From positions 10,802,675-10,866,674 of the forward strand of contig CM022674.1 in assembly GCA_012295275.1 (NCBI GenBank): 64,000 nucleotides of DNA. The letters run 5' to 3'. Positions 52,860 to 64,000 of the stretch are shown in pieces. A program made the position numbers and the translations under genes. The stretch is from Chrysomallon squamiferum. Taxonomy: Eukaryota; Mollusca; Gastropoda; Neomphalida; Peltospiridae. Numbering within the stretch: position 1 is the first letter of the stretch; each line of letters starts with the position of its first letter. A model generated the notes under the pieces. That model was given only the letters and a program-made list of their open reading frames with translations, was not told the origin of the DNA and made no database searches.

Positions 52860-54780
52860 TTACATACTTGAATGAAGACTATACATTTTAAAATTATATG
52901 TATGTTTATCTCATTAATATTTATGAAGTTTGGCAAACATCTGTATGGGGCTGTGTAGTATTGTACATTTTAAACAAATGTTTGAATGTACACACAGATA
53001 ACTGTTGTAGTGACATAACAACACCCTGTGAGATATATTTATACCAGATAGAACATATCCATGTTGTATGTAATAGAATGAAGATGTGTAGAAGCTATGA
53101 CAGTTAAAAAATATCTGTTCAAACATGGTAGAGATAGAGAGCAAATGAGTGAGAAACGAGAGAGAGAAAGAAAGAAATAGAGATAAAACAAATTAGAGAG
53201 ATAAATACAGATAGAAAGAGAGAAACTGAGATTTTATTTTTCACTGTTTAGCATATTATTTATGCACACTTCAGACAAATTAACTGTCATTGTAATTATC
53301 TAAATGTTATCATTCATAAACAGAAAATATCTTAGTAAACTTTTGAAATTATTTTTTATTATTTTTAAGAACAGATCTGTGAGGAAAATGCAACAGACTT
53401 TTCTTTATTTTTCTTTTCAACAATGATCAGTGATCACAGACTGAAATAAAAGTGATATGAACTGGTGAGCTGTGAGTTATGCCAGATATAACACACGCTG
53501 TGATAGCAATAATTTCACTGTCTGCTTTCAAGCCAGCTTATGTGTTCTTTGATTTCAATGAGGTTATTGCTCATAAAAGTTCTTTTATAGGTATAGGAGT
53601 TAATTTCAATGCCATGATTACTTCAGAGCAACAGACTGTATGTCGGCCATTTTGAAATCAATAGTGTGGATCTGAGAAAATTGAAGGATATTATAAATAT
53701 TCATGATTGTTGTTATTATTGTTATTTATTTCTTGGGTGAAAGATTTGAGAAATGTGTTGTCGTATCTGAAGCAAACCCTCTACCTGATTACAGGTATTT
53801 TCTGGGTGAAGTACAAAGATAATGGCAAATTAAGTCAGTGTTATGGATTACAAAAAAATTACAGGTGGGAAAATAACAAAACAGCTATCAATCAAAATCA
53901 GAAAAACAAGTTTGATTATAAATAAATGTCATTGTAATGTTGTTGATTCTGCAGTTTGAAAAAAATCTCAAAATGGTTCTATTACTATTTCAAACTGAAT
54001 TTTATTCATTTATTTTGAATGATCTGTTTAAATATAAATGTGTCAAAACTAGTGTAACTGCCAAAGACTAAATGTAAAACAAACTGAAACATTATGTTTA
54101 TTCAAAGTAAAGCAACATGTTAATTTAACATACTGGATTATTAAAAAAAAAAACCTAATAAAATAAATACTGCTTATCCTTCTAAGAAACATGGCTCCTT
54201 TGAGTAAATAAAATATTTAATTTTGTTTTTAAATCATTTTACAATGTATTATAAATCTAAGATATTTATGCAGAAACCCAGATCAAATACACACACTCTA
54301 AATCTCACAATCCAATAAACATTTATTAACAAATAAAACACTATTATTTGAATATACATAATGATTAAAACCAAGAATAATAAACTGAATACTGCAGAAA
54401 AGGATTTTTACTCATATATAAATCTGTATATGAACTTACAAATATAAGAAAAGCATGTTTTAAAATAAGTATGATATATAAATATATGTTAGTATGTTTT
54501 GAAACACTGTGATGTATATTTTGTATACTCTGGTATATTCACTCATTCAAAAGTACACATGCAGGATGGTTAAAAACACAAACACACCTTGGATTACATA
54601 ATCTGCTGTGTTTACCCAGCTCATTATCTAGCCAGGTTAGCTGTAACTTGGAGTAGTTCCAAAACAAAACAGACATTAAAAAAAATAAAATGATATAAAA
54701 AAATAAAATAAAATAAAATAAAATAAAATAAGAAAATTAAAAGAAAAGAAAAAAATTAATCTGGTTTAATTAGTCTTTTT
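52860..54780. other. No feature recognised
   Basis: AT-rich unique DNA. TCGGCCATTTTGAAAT at 53643-53658 resembles the YY1-like element at the PHC start, but no other promoter elements accompany it. An (AAAAT)n run lies at 54701-54732. Confidence 0.35.
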
Positions 54781-55139
54781 AAAATAATTAACAGAAAATA
54801 CAGTATTACAGTCTGGGTTACACACACACACACACACACACACACAAATGATAGTTTTTAATATTTATTGATTTTGGTAAATATTTTTTTCTGTATTTTC
54901 TTTTTTATTACTTAGATCAAAAAACATCTAAACTGTGAATCTTTTAAATTTAAATTATAAGAAAAGAGAAAAGAAAAACAGATGGTAAAAAGATAGTGTG
55001 TATTTACACAGCTATTTGATTTCATACAGGAAGCAAAGGAGACAAATGAATTAGATGTGGAAAGATAGATGATTAAAACTGTATTTAAAAACAGTGTTAA
55101 AAAATAAAACAATATATCTCACACTGAAAAACACTCCTC

Positions 55140-55166
55140 TGTCTCTCTTGCACACACACACAGACA

Positions 55167-55218
<52 letters not shown>

Positions 55219-55280
55219 GAGACAGACACACACAGACAGACAGACACACAGACACACACACACACACACACACACACAGA
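55140..55280 (+). repeat. (AC)n compound microsatellite
   Basis: AC repeats interspersed with AGACAG blocks. Confidence 0.95.
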
Positions 55281-57639
55281 TAACCATAGCAAAGAGGTGT
55301 ATCAGTGTTGTATCTGATAACACAATTCTGGGTTATTACATAAAATACTACAGGCCATTTTGAAATATTTGATAACCACTGAATTTGGAATGAGGTAGAT
55401 TGGGTTTTTTCTTCTTAAAATATTTACTCATATACAAATGAATAACCTCAGTTCATAATAAATGTCACTAATAAGAAAGATGTAAATTTTTAAATTACTT
55501 TGTATAATTTCACTTTATGTGTAACCTTATAAACATGAAAAATAATAATTATAAAATAAAAATGAAAAAAAAAAAAAAATAATAATCAAAACATTAATTA
55601 TTTTCTTTTCTAAAACCATAGATTTAAAAACATTTAATTTTAATAACTATTTTAAACCACCTGTGACTATAAAATCAAACATATCAAAAACAAAACAGAA
55701 ATTGAAAAACAGAAAATGTGCTGAAACCAATGTTTACGTTTTCACTAACAGAATATCTGTGTGGTTTAGTCTGTCACAAATCAAACTGAAATTAGACACT
55801 GAGTATTTGGTGTCACATTTCACTTGTGTGACCACAAACTCCACCCAGTATTACACTCCCTGACGAGAACACCACAACCCAACAATACACACGTGACCCT
55901 AGTTGAGCTGGGGTCACATTCCTCACCCCCCACAAAACCACAAACTACTATATCTGTGTAAGGGTTTGTGTCTCAATTATAATTATTTGAAAGCAAAGCA
56001 ATAAACTGAAAAAATTAATTGGTTCCACCATGGAGTATTGTTTGATGTTTTTTTGTTTTTTTTTAATATTGTTTCTAAATATTTACTAACGTTTCATAAT
56101 TCAAAAGTAATGAGGAAAAAGACAATTACTTTCGTCTACTTAATTTTTTTTTAAAATGAAATATTCTGTGGATTAATATATATTTTTTTGCCATCAAGAT
56201 TTCATAATCTGTATTTATCAGTCATTAGTGATACTGTTGATAATAAGAATGTAACAGGTTTTTTTTAGATGTATAAATGATTTGTGTGTGTGTCTGAGTG
56301 GGTGTGTGCGCACATATATCTATATCTAATTTTTTAAAAATCAATAAGACATAAAATCTGAATATCACTATAAGAATTAATAATTCTTTCAAGGGGACAA
56401 TAAACTGATTTTAATCTCCAGTGATAAACTAACAATACCAGAAATAGTTGTCATGAAATCAGTATACACCTGTTACCTCAAGTACAATATACAGCCAATC
56501 TGTTACCGTGACAACACACATTTTAAAAGGAAACCTAATATAAGATCATAATTAGAATAACTTATATATATACACATGAGTAATAAACGAAAAGATAACA
56601 TTGCCTAAAAGAAATCTGTAATAAAATAAACACACTAAAGTCTATATTTGTCTGTCTGTCTCTGTGTAAGTGCATGTTTGAACTACCTAACATGTGTATA
56701 AATTTAAATACTAAAAACAATAAAATGATCTGAAGAGAGAGATATGCATATGCACACAGTCAACATTCACTGAACTTCTGGTACAGTTTAAAAGACATTC
56801 TCTGTGTTTGCCTGTTGAACACACTGAGCTGGTGTTTGACTGAACAAACAATGTTTATAACCACAGGAATCAACTCCTTGACATTTTCAAAACAACAGTC
56901 AATGATTTTACAGCCAACTATATCAAATATAAACCCATATTTTAATCATTTTAAAATCCATCTATCTTTCTCTCAGTGTTTGTCCCTCTGTCTCTGTGTA
57001 ACTGTTAATTATATTACGTTTTGGGTCTTCCTCACAGATCTGTTTTTCATGTTGTCAGTCTTTAAAAAATATAACTCAATTTATAAAGTGAAATAAAATT
57101 TTAACTTAAAATAAAAATAAAATGATATTTAAGAATGATATATAAATATTCATACACAAATAAAATAAATAAATAAAAATTTTATTTTTAATTTTTTTCT
57201 TCTAATGTTTTTTCTTTTACGTTTGTGATTTCACCATTATTTATTTTTCCATAAATGTTTTAACATTAACAAAAATATAGCCACTGAAAACACTACCAGT
57301 CAAATCCAATGTCAAGTTATATTTTCAAATATCAGTTGAATACGTTTTATATAGATAAACACATGACATCCTTCCACAAGTATAATGCATATTTAAATTA
57401 TTAAAAAAGAAATAATGAAATTTCATTAAAAATAGTATTAATAATTAAAACATATGATAACTCAGACAACAAAATAATAAATAATAATAAAGAAAGAGAA
57501 AGCATTAAGAAAAATTAAAAAGGGAAAAAGAATAAAAACATAATGATTAAAAAAAAAGAAAAAATCTAAACAAAAAAGAAAAAAAGAAGAAATTTTCAAA
57601 CCTTTATGTTTTAAAATGTTCAACTTCTATTCCAAACAG

Positions 57640-58045
57640 AAATTCAAGCGAAGGGCGAAAGTTGGCGTACACCGCGACACCCAGGTGAACTGAAATTTGG
57701 TATCTCGAAAGCCCACCTCTGCACCAAGTTCCTGGAATATCACCAACAGCTGAATCTTTGTCTCCGTTTCAACTTTTCGGAAGCAGTCGATAAATAAAAT
57801 CCGTTAAACTACTCACGAGACTGGAGCGATCCGGCGTTTACGATCAAACCATTCGCTTCCACAGAACGAACGACAACAAACGCACTTCGAGCGCATGACG
57901 AAAACGAGGCCCTGACCTAGTTCCTGTGATTGCTATTTACACGGCTTCAGGTGCAAATTCCGCCTCTCAGGTGACAGTGTCGTCGAGGTGCACGTTCAGT
58001 GACGGCGACTTTTGACACTTATTTGTGACATCTCTAACGGTGGTG
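57640..58045 (-). promoter_or_regulatory. CpG-dense island, probable promoter and first exon of a - strand gene
   Basis: CpG dinucleotides are frequent here and almost absent in the surrounding tens of kilobases. On the - strand GGATCGCTCCAGTCTC/GTGAGT gives a strong donor, with the exon end at 57817. An ATG at 57896 opens 26 codons to that donor (MRSKCVCCRSFCGSEWFDRK...), and a second out-of-frame ATG overlaps it, so coding status is unclear. The nearest - strand gene downstream is at 28-30 kb. A CpG island may also fire on +. Confidence 0.55.
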
Positions 58046-58789
58046 TAAAATATGCTGGCTGATATTTTACCAAAGGAATACTCTTCTTTTAAAGAGCGGT
58101 TAAAGTAGTTCTGAATTTGTTAAACATACTTTTCCCCCTTCTACTTCCTCTCTTCTTCTTCTTCTTCTTCTAGTAAATGAAGTCAGAACGAAAACTGAAG
58201 AACTGGAAAACTGGAAAGAGATTATGGAAGATTTTGGTAGACAACGATGAAAAAGAAGTGGCTTAATTTTAATGTTTTAAAGTTAATTGTTTCTTATCAG
58301 CAAACATTTTTGAAAATAATAATAATAATAATAAAATATGCTAAAAGATTTGATATTTAAGAAAAAGAAAGAAAATTATTTTATTTAATTTTGTTTTTTT
58401 AAAAAAGGAAAAGATATTTTAAATTAGGGTTTCTTGAAAGGTAGACTGCTTTTTAGGTAGCTTTTCAAAATATTCTTTCTTTATATATTTATTGTTTTCT
58501 AGTATTTATAAAATAATTTTGTTTTGTTTTATTTCTATAAACTTTGCCTCTTAACAACAACAGCAACTACTACAACTTCAACTACAGCCACTGAAACTGA
58601 GTTATATTTCCTACACTCACAGTTACTGTTAATACTACTGCTGCTACTATCTTTACTAATATTCTGCTACAGGTACACCACCAATTTGCAGAAGCCCTTG
58701 GTTCCACAATCTTTCCATATTAACAATTTTTCTGGACTAAAAGTGGTCCTATAATAGAATTAAATAACATACCACTGAGCAGCTAGATA

Positions 58790-58806
58790 CCGTATGTATG
58801 TATGTA

Positions 58807-58859
<53 letters not shown>

Positions 58860-58912
58860 ATATATGTGTGTGTGTGTATGTATGTATGTATGTATGTATG
58901 TGTGTATGTGAA
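58790..58912 (+). repeat. (TATG)n/(TG)n microsatellite
   Basis: Alternating TATG and TG blocks immediately 5' of the transposon at 58918. Confidence 0.95.
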
Positions 58913-58917
58913 AAATA

Positions 58918-59612
58918 CAGCGATACCTCGATTTACGAGTGCCCAGCTTACGAGTTTTCCGAGTTACGAGCAGTCGCTTGTCGATTTCTGGCTTTGAGTT
59001 GCGAGCCTAAATCCGAGTTACAAGCGAGCTTCAGATACGCCGCCGCTGGTTGGCGCAACTAACAACACAACATCCGACCAGCATCCCGCGTCTCACTCGT
59101 TTACTTCACGTGGTAACCTTGTTGTGTTCGCGTTTTGTTCAGTATTTTGCCAAATTTATTTTTTCTGACAATGGATCATAAGAAAGTGAGTGCAAAGGAC
59201 AGTGCTGGGAAGAAGAAGCGGATGACGTCCATTGAATTAAAGCATGAAGGTAGCCGACTTGGACAGGCAGTACGAGCGTAGTACCATACTGAAGCAGAAG
59301 GAGTCGATAAAGGCTGTAATTCCAGCCAAAGGCGTTAAAATAATTTGTCTGATCTCCAAGATAAATACACTTTATAAAATCAAGTTATTTTTTTTTTTTA
59401 TATTCTCTTTTATATATATTTTTTTCATCAAATATTTGTCATTTATAAATATATGTTTCTTACTTAAAAACACTTATAAAAAAATGGAGTGGTTTTGGGG
59501 GTTGGAACGGATTAATGGTATTTCAATTAATTTCAGTTGGGAAAATTGATTTGATATACGAACAAATTTGAATTATGAGGTCGAATGAAACTCGTAAGTC
59601 AAGGTACCACTG
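58918..59612 (+). mobile_element. Non-autonomous pogo/Tigger-like DNA transposon
   Basis: Terminal inverted repeats: left CAGCGATACCTCGATTTACG(AGT), right (read inward) CAGTGGTACCTTGACTTACG(AGT), 18 of 23 bases matching. CAGTGGTACCT-type ends are typical of Tigger elements. The left flank is TA as expected; the right flank is TG, probably a mutated TA. The 695-bp element keeps a relic of the transposase start: ATG at 59171 gives MDHKKVSAKDSAGKKKRMTS, then a frameshift. The frame from 59244 gives VADLDRQYERSTILKQKESI, matching the N-terminal helix-turn-helix of Tigger transposases. The rest, including the DDE catalytic domain, is deleted and replaced by about 200 bp of AT-rich sequence. Confidence 0.88.
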
Positions 59613-59619
59613 TGTATAA

Positions 59620-59650
<31 letters not shown>

Positions 59651-60536
59651 TATATATGTACATATATCCCATTTATCTAAAGCTGCTGCTTCTTCTCATT
59701 AACTATTATAATTAACTAGCTGATATTACCATCTGTCAGCGTTATTATTACTCCTATTACTTTTGCAGCTATTATAATTACCATTGCCATATAAAATACG
59801 TGTGTTTGTGTGTGTAAAAGCGAGTGTGTTTGTTTGGTTGGTTCAAGGGAAATAACTGCGATACATCTTAAGCTTACAAACTACACATAATAGTTTCCCT
59901 TCATTTGGACAAGCATGTGATTGTAAAGTAAGTTTGGTTAGAGATACCGACATTTTGATCTGTAGAATAAAGTACCTTAAACCAAGTCATAAATGACGTG
60001 AATGATTACAAACAGAAAATAACTAGCGAGAAAGAATACTGGCATCATTAACTGCTCATTTGTCCAGTAGCGCATAGGGTGAATGGATGAATAGGTGAAT
60101 GAATGGACGGACGGACAAATCTGGCATTTGTCAGCCTCTAAGCCAGTGCTCAGTAACCCACTGGACTGCTGAAGAGAACGTTCTTCATTGTGGTATGTAA
60201 AGATTGCTGTACAAACGATATTTGATAACGATTCACAACTAAATTTTGAAAGAATAACAAAATGTTTCAGAACTTTCATGAGTTTTAATATTCAGTTTTT
60301 ATTTGAAATAAATAGACATGTTCTGATATGGAAATTTTGAAATTAGTCAAAGTGTTAATACTTAAAATGTGAATGGACACCAGTGGTTGAAATAGCGTAG
60401 TGAAATTAAAGGTTATCTCCCTTGTAACAAAAGATAACCGATTGAGTGAAGTCATTGGTTCCTGTTGTGCATAGTGATAACACATCGTAAGTAATTATTT
60501 GTCTTAAATATTTTAAATTCTTTTCTTCTTCTGTTT

Positions 60537-60538
<2 letters not shown>

Positions 60539-60578
<40 letters not shown>

Positions 60579-60610
60579 TATGTATATTATGTTTATGTAT
60601 TATTATTATG

Positions 60611-60660
<50 letters not shown>
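60539..60660 (+). repeat. Two (AT)n tracts
   Basis: Pure AT dinucleotides at 60539-60576 and 60617-60660, separated by 40 bp of ATGT-rich sequence; self-complementary. Confidence 0.96.
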
Positions 60661-60662
<2 letters not shown>

Positions 60663-60977
60663 CAACTGATAGCACAATAACTTTCCAAAATGTAGTGACA
60701 GTAGTTTTCTCTGACTGATAGAAAACATCAGCAGACGATATATTTTCCCCTCCAGTTGACATGACTTTATGATTTCATTGTCCGAATTACTTTCTTACTT
60801 ATATAATATTTAAAATAAAATTGGTATGTTTTATTTTTTAATTTTATGAACAAAATACATATAAGAAAGAATTTTAAAAATTTATTATCATTATTATTTT
60901 TTTAACCGTTTTTAGAAGCTGTTATTTTTGGTTTATTTATTTGAATGAATGAGAAAAATGAAATCTTACAGCATGAA

Positions 60978-60980
<3 letters not shown>

Positions 60981-61032
<52 letters not shown>

Positions 61033-61059
61033 GTAATAATAATAATAATAATAATAATT
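60981..61059 (+). repeat. (AAT)n microsatellite
   Basis: About 26 AAT repeats with one TAG interruption. Confidence 0.96.
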
Positions 61060-61546
61060 TAAGACAACAGTTCCGTGAGTCCATGTATATTGCAAATTTG
61101 CTATTCATTTTGATTCTTCATGAGCAATGAAAAGGGGTTCCACCTCTGCTCTCCAAAACAGATAATTACTCATTTTGAACATAGTTCTATCAAATTATAT
61201 TTCTGTAAATGCAAAATAGGAAGAAAAAGCAACAAACCTCAAAATAAGGTTTAAAATAATTTATTGAAATTACTAAAACACTACATATAGTTGGTTGTTA
61301 TGGCAACACAGATAATAATAAAAAATAATTATATTAAAGACTATTGTATTTATTAATTATTTATTATTTTTGTTATAGATAAATATACACGTATTGCAAA
61401 TAATAATAATTGCTTTAAATATTAATGCATTATATTTAGTTACACGAGAATGAATATAATGTGTTAGGGTGAATATACATAAAATATTTGTTAAATATTT
61501 CGTTATCCGAATACGTCTAATTACATAATTATAGTCAATACCTTAC

Positions 61547-61572
61547 GTAAAAAAAAAAAAAAAAAAAAAAAA
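61547..61572 (+). repeat. Poly-A tract
   Basis: About 24 A followed by (AAC)n-like sequence. No retrotransposon body recognised upstream. Confidence 0.85.
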
Positions 61573-61717
61573 CAACAACAAACAAACAAAACAACTTGAA
61601 CTTAACAGTGTTCTTTCTTTGCAAGATGAGATTTTGTAAGACGGTGGAGAAAGAGATACGAGATTTCATTTGTTTTACTTCAAAGTCTAACTGAACTTAC
61701 GTTTCAGTTTAATTTAA

Positions 61718-61730
61718 TGCGCATGCGTCA
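61718..61730. promoter_or_regulatory. NRF1-like palindrome
   Basis: TGCGCATGCGTC closely matches the NRF1 consensus (YGCGCAYGCGCR). It is one of very few CpG-containing palindromes in the window. Confidence 0.45.
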
Positions 61731-62769
61731 AAAACAATACTAGTAAAGCATTAAAACTGATTTAAAGAAAACCCCAAGTTAATTAGAATGAATTCAATTC
61801 CATTTCAGTGACTTTAGTCAGAGGTAGTTGCGTGTAACTGCCTGTGTGAAGAAATATATTTTGTTACTATCAAATTACGCTACTGAGTCGATTATTATGT
61901 AGGTTGACCTATTTAATTTGCGCGAGACTCTCTTTGAATATATATTTTTACCGATCACAAATTATATCCACATATACGATTGAACGCCGTTATTTTTATA
62001 TTATTCTTTTTATCTCTTACACCTCTACTGAAAACGTAAGTATGTGTATGTGTTTGTTTGTATATGGATAGATTAAATTTAGACATTAACCGTCTGATGT
62101 TCAAAGGAAAAACAAAGACTAAATTACTATGTAGGGTAAATGGTGTCATTTCGATGATACAGTATCTACTCGGAAGTCTTCGAGTTGATTCGGAAATTAT
62201 CGAATGCATTCGGCAAACGATAAATATCTAAAAGACGATCAAATTAGTATTTGCCTACAAACTATTAAAACTTAATCAGTTAACTAATTTATTTATTTAT
62301 TTATTTATTTATTATTCCTTGTATTCAAACCTATAATTCTATAAAAACATTCCATTATTTCCTAATGGAGCAATACCGACAATTCTCGAAGTCTCAGTTA
62401 AGAACTATAAATAAAACAAAACAATTTATTTTTAATTTTATGCATCGATATGTCATATTTGTAGTTAATTATGCAAATTAATTACGTCAGATGAAGATGT
62501 TATGTAGAAAATGAATTATGCACACTATAACAATAATTAATAGTGTCAAATGCAATGGATATGACCTGTAAATTGATATAAGTAATTAGTCGGTTTCACT
62601 TATCATTTTCTTCTAAACCTTTTGAAAAAATAAATTAATAAATTAATAATAAAATGAATATAAATGCAGAAATTTAAATGAAGAAAATATCTTGTGTGTT
62701 TGGTGTATAAAGAAAAAACAAATTTTAATCGTCAGATCCAAAATCTTTTCTCCTCTCTCTCACAGTTGT

Positions 62770-62960
62770 TGACCAATGTAAAGCGAAAATGACGTCACGT
62801 GAACATTGGTATTGCTATAGAGCCAATCAGAAAACGTAACTCTTTTGAGCGGAACCAATCACCAAACGTAACACTTGTTTGTTGGGTTCATGTACGTTTT
62901 CCTGGAACAGTTGAATGCTTCAGAAAATTCCGCCGAGTTCTGCAGTGTGCCAATTACTCT
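62770..62960 (+). promoter_or_regulatory. Promoter-like cluster: CRE/E-box plus repeated CCAAT boxes
   Basis: TGACGTCACGTG at 62790-62801 joins a CRE and an E-box. CCAAT occurs at 62773, 62823, 62855 and 62950 and ATTGG at 62805. Two of them belong to a direct repeat, CCAATCAGAAAACGTAAC and CCAATCACCAAACGTAAC, 32 bp apart. Composition is more GC-rich than the flanks. Orientation is unproven; a + strand donor (AATAA/GTAAGT) follows near 62984. Confidence 0.5.
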
Positions 62961-63187
62961 GTAAAAAAACAAAAACAAATAAGTAAGTCTGTATATAGAT
63001 AGACAGATAGATGGATAAATAACAGCGACATGAATAATTACTGTAAACATTTTATTTAATGATTGATTCTTTCATTTATTTTATTTTGCTTTTTGATTAA
63101 ATGTATCTGCGATGGGTTAAGAAATAACCTATGACAGATTGTTTTATCCAATCTCTAATTTATCGGTATAAATGTAAATGTAACCCC

Positions 63188-63227
<40 letters not shown>

Positions 63228-63436
63228 TTAGTAATAATAACTTATAAAAAAAAATTCGCGATATAAACCTATAGAAGGCGTATTCCCTTCAAGGAACTTT
63301 GCAAAAAGAATTAACAGACTGAGTATACTGGAACTTAGCAAAAATTAGTCTGTTCATCATTAGCATAGTCATTATTATTATTATTATCAATAGTAGTTTT
63401 TGTTTCTTTAAACCTTTTCGACAGTTTCTTTTCTAG

Positions 63437-63514
63437 GTACATGTCCATCACTCAGAAGATTAAAACTAGAAAATTGCAACAGTCTAATGGAGGCCTCTAC
63501 TTGCTTGTATAAAG
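63437..63514 (+). other. Candidate + strand exon with possible start codon
   Basis: Acceptor TTTCTTTTCTAG and donor AAAG/GTAAGT frame 78 nt. One frame is open throughout and contains ATGGAGGCCTCTACTTGCTT (MEASTCLYK). It fits a second exon downstream of the promoter-like cluster at 62.8 kb. No homology recognised. Confidence 0.35.
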
Positions 63515-63544
63515 GTAAGTAAAGAGATTAATTAATTAACTTAC

Positions 63545-63621
63545 CTGAATCTACCTGGGCTGTGGACGCCACTCAGGATGCTGTTTATAGCGAACTCGCG
63601 TCTCAGGTTGCTGCACCAGAT
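63545..63621 (-). other. Candidate - strand exon
   Basis: On the - strand TTATTTACAG/ATC and CAG/GTAAGT bound 77 nt that are GC-rich relative to the flanks. One frame is open (IWCSNLRREFAINSILSG...). Another is open only to an upstream donor-like GTAGAT (LVQQPETRVRYKQHPEW...). FAINSIL resembles an eh1 (Groucho-binding) core, which is weak evidence on its own. Gene unknown. Confidence 0.35.
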
Positions 63622-63659
63622 CTGTAAATAAATAAATAAAACACAAATAAACTAAGGAA

Positions 63660-63661
63660 CA

Positions 63662-63745
<84 letters not shown>
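63660..63745 (+). repeat. (AAT)n microsatellite
   Basis: About 28 pure AAT repeats, directly upstream (on -) of the candidate exon acceptor. Confidence 0.97.
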
Positions 63746-63746
<1 letters not shown>

Positions 63747-64000
63747 GACAAAGAAACAAAAAAATAAAACAAAACAAAACAAGAACAAAACTTGTTATAT
63801 AAATAAATAAATAAATAAATAAAGAGATAGTTGGATAGATAGGCAGACAAGTAAATTAATAAACAAACAGAACGTCAGAGACATAAAAAAAACAACAACC
63901 CCAAAACAACAACAAAACAATTAAAAGAAAAAGAAATAGTTGATAAAACAGCATAACAACAGATACGTATATCTTACACTGTCAAATATTTTTTACCTGT

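Noticed and set aside
37080-55280. CRISPR-like interpretation of regularly spaced repeats
   Set aside because: The arrays are contiguous tandem repeats or microsatellites without unique spacers, in an animal genome.
59977-60279. 100-codon - strand frame
   Set aside because: No homology recognised and no splice context. The middle (about 60060-60190) is GC-richer and may be an old dispersed repeat, but I could not define its ends.
62799-63002. 67-codon + strand frame
   Set aside because: Overlaps the CCAAT-rich promoter-like region; composition is not protein-like.

Overview
The window is AT-rich eukaryotic DNA with spliced genes, GT-AG introns of about 0.1-1.6 kb, very dense microsatellites ((AC)n, (AAT)n, (AT)n, (AAC)n) and several tandem minisatellites. 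The proteins are animal ones. The repeat-rich, AT-rich texture and a recurring CAAGGGAGATAACT-type motif suggest a lophotrochozoan, most likely a mollusc. That placement is inference; nothing in the window proves a species.

Layout. (1) 139-7999, + strand: the C-terminal two thirds (about 510 residues) of a procollagen-lysine 2-oxoglutarate 5-dioxygenase (PLOD, lysyl hydroxylase). Its 5' part lies outside the window. It carries an adjacent pair of alternative exons (11A, 11B) only 20 nt apart. 11A is out of frame by +2 nt and is preceded by an 89-bp minisatellite made of copies of its own intron/exon junction. (2) 13591 to about 21700, - strand: a complete polyhomeotic-like (PHC) Polycomb subunit. 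I reconstructed 12 coding exons that sum to 2298 nt (765 codons plus stop), with an upstream non-coding exon and a CRE/CCAAT promoter. PLOD and PHC are convergent. (3) About 22.7-24.7 kb: a satellite of 57-bp monomers organised into seven nearly identical 171-bp higher-order repeats, with a fortuitous 448-codon open frame. (4) 28462-30289, - strand: a large exon for an unrecognised, Ser/Asn-rich, probably disordered protein. It is split by an apparent one-base loss at an A4 run near 29147 and ends in a class I PDZ-ligand-like STLV. (5) 30.3-57.6 kb: long AT-rich non-coding DNA with minisatellites at 35.2-35.8 kb (51/48 bp) and 40.2-41.1 kb (28/24 bp), other repeats, and one plausible isolated coding exon at 51551-51691 (- strand). 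(6) 57.64-58.05 kb: a CpG-dense island with a - strand splice donor, probably the promoter and first exon of a - strand gene, possibly gene (4) across a long intron. (7) 58918-59612: a non-autonomous pogo/Tigger-like DNA transposon with 23-bp terminal inverted repeats and a broken transposase start. (8) 61.7-63.7 kb: a promoter-like region (NRF1-like site, CRE/E-box, repeated CCAAT boxes) followed by candidate exons on both strands 30 bp apart.

The two identified genes act in different processes: collagen lysine hydroxylation in the endoplasmic reticulum, and Polycomb silencing in the nucleus. Their adjacency carries no evident functional link. Most of the novelty is in the PLOD alternative-exon/minisatellite structure, the in-frame 171-bp satellite, and the unplaced exons and promoters between 51 and 64 kb. 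I did not find a wholly new system. All exon boundaries come from splice-site and frame reasoning without transcript data.
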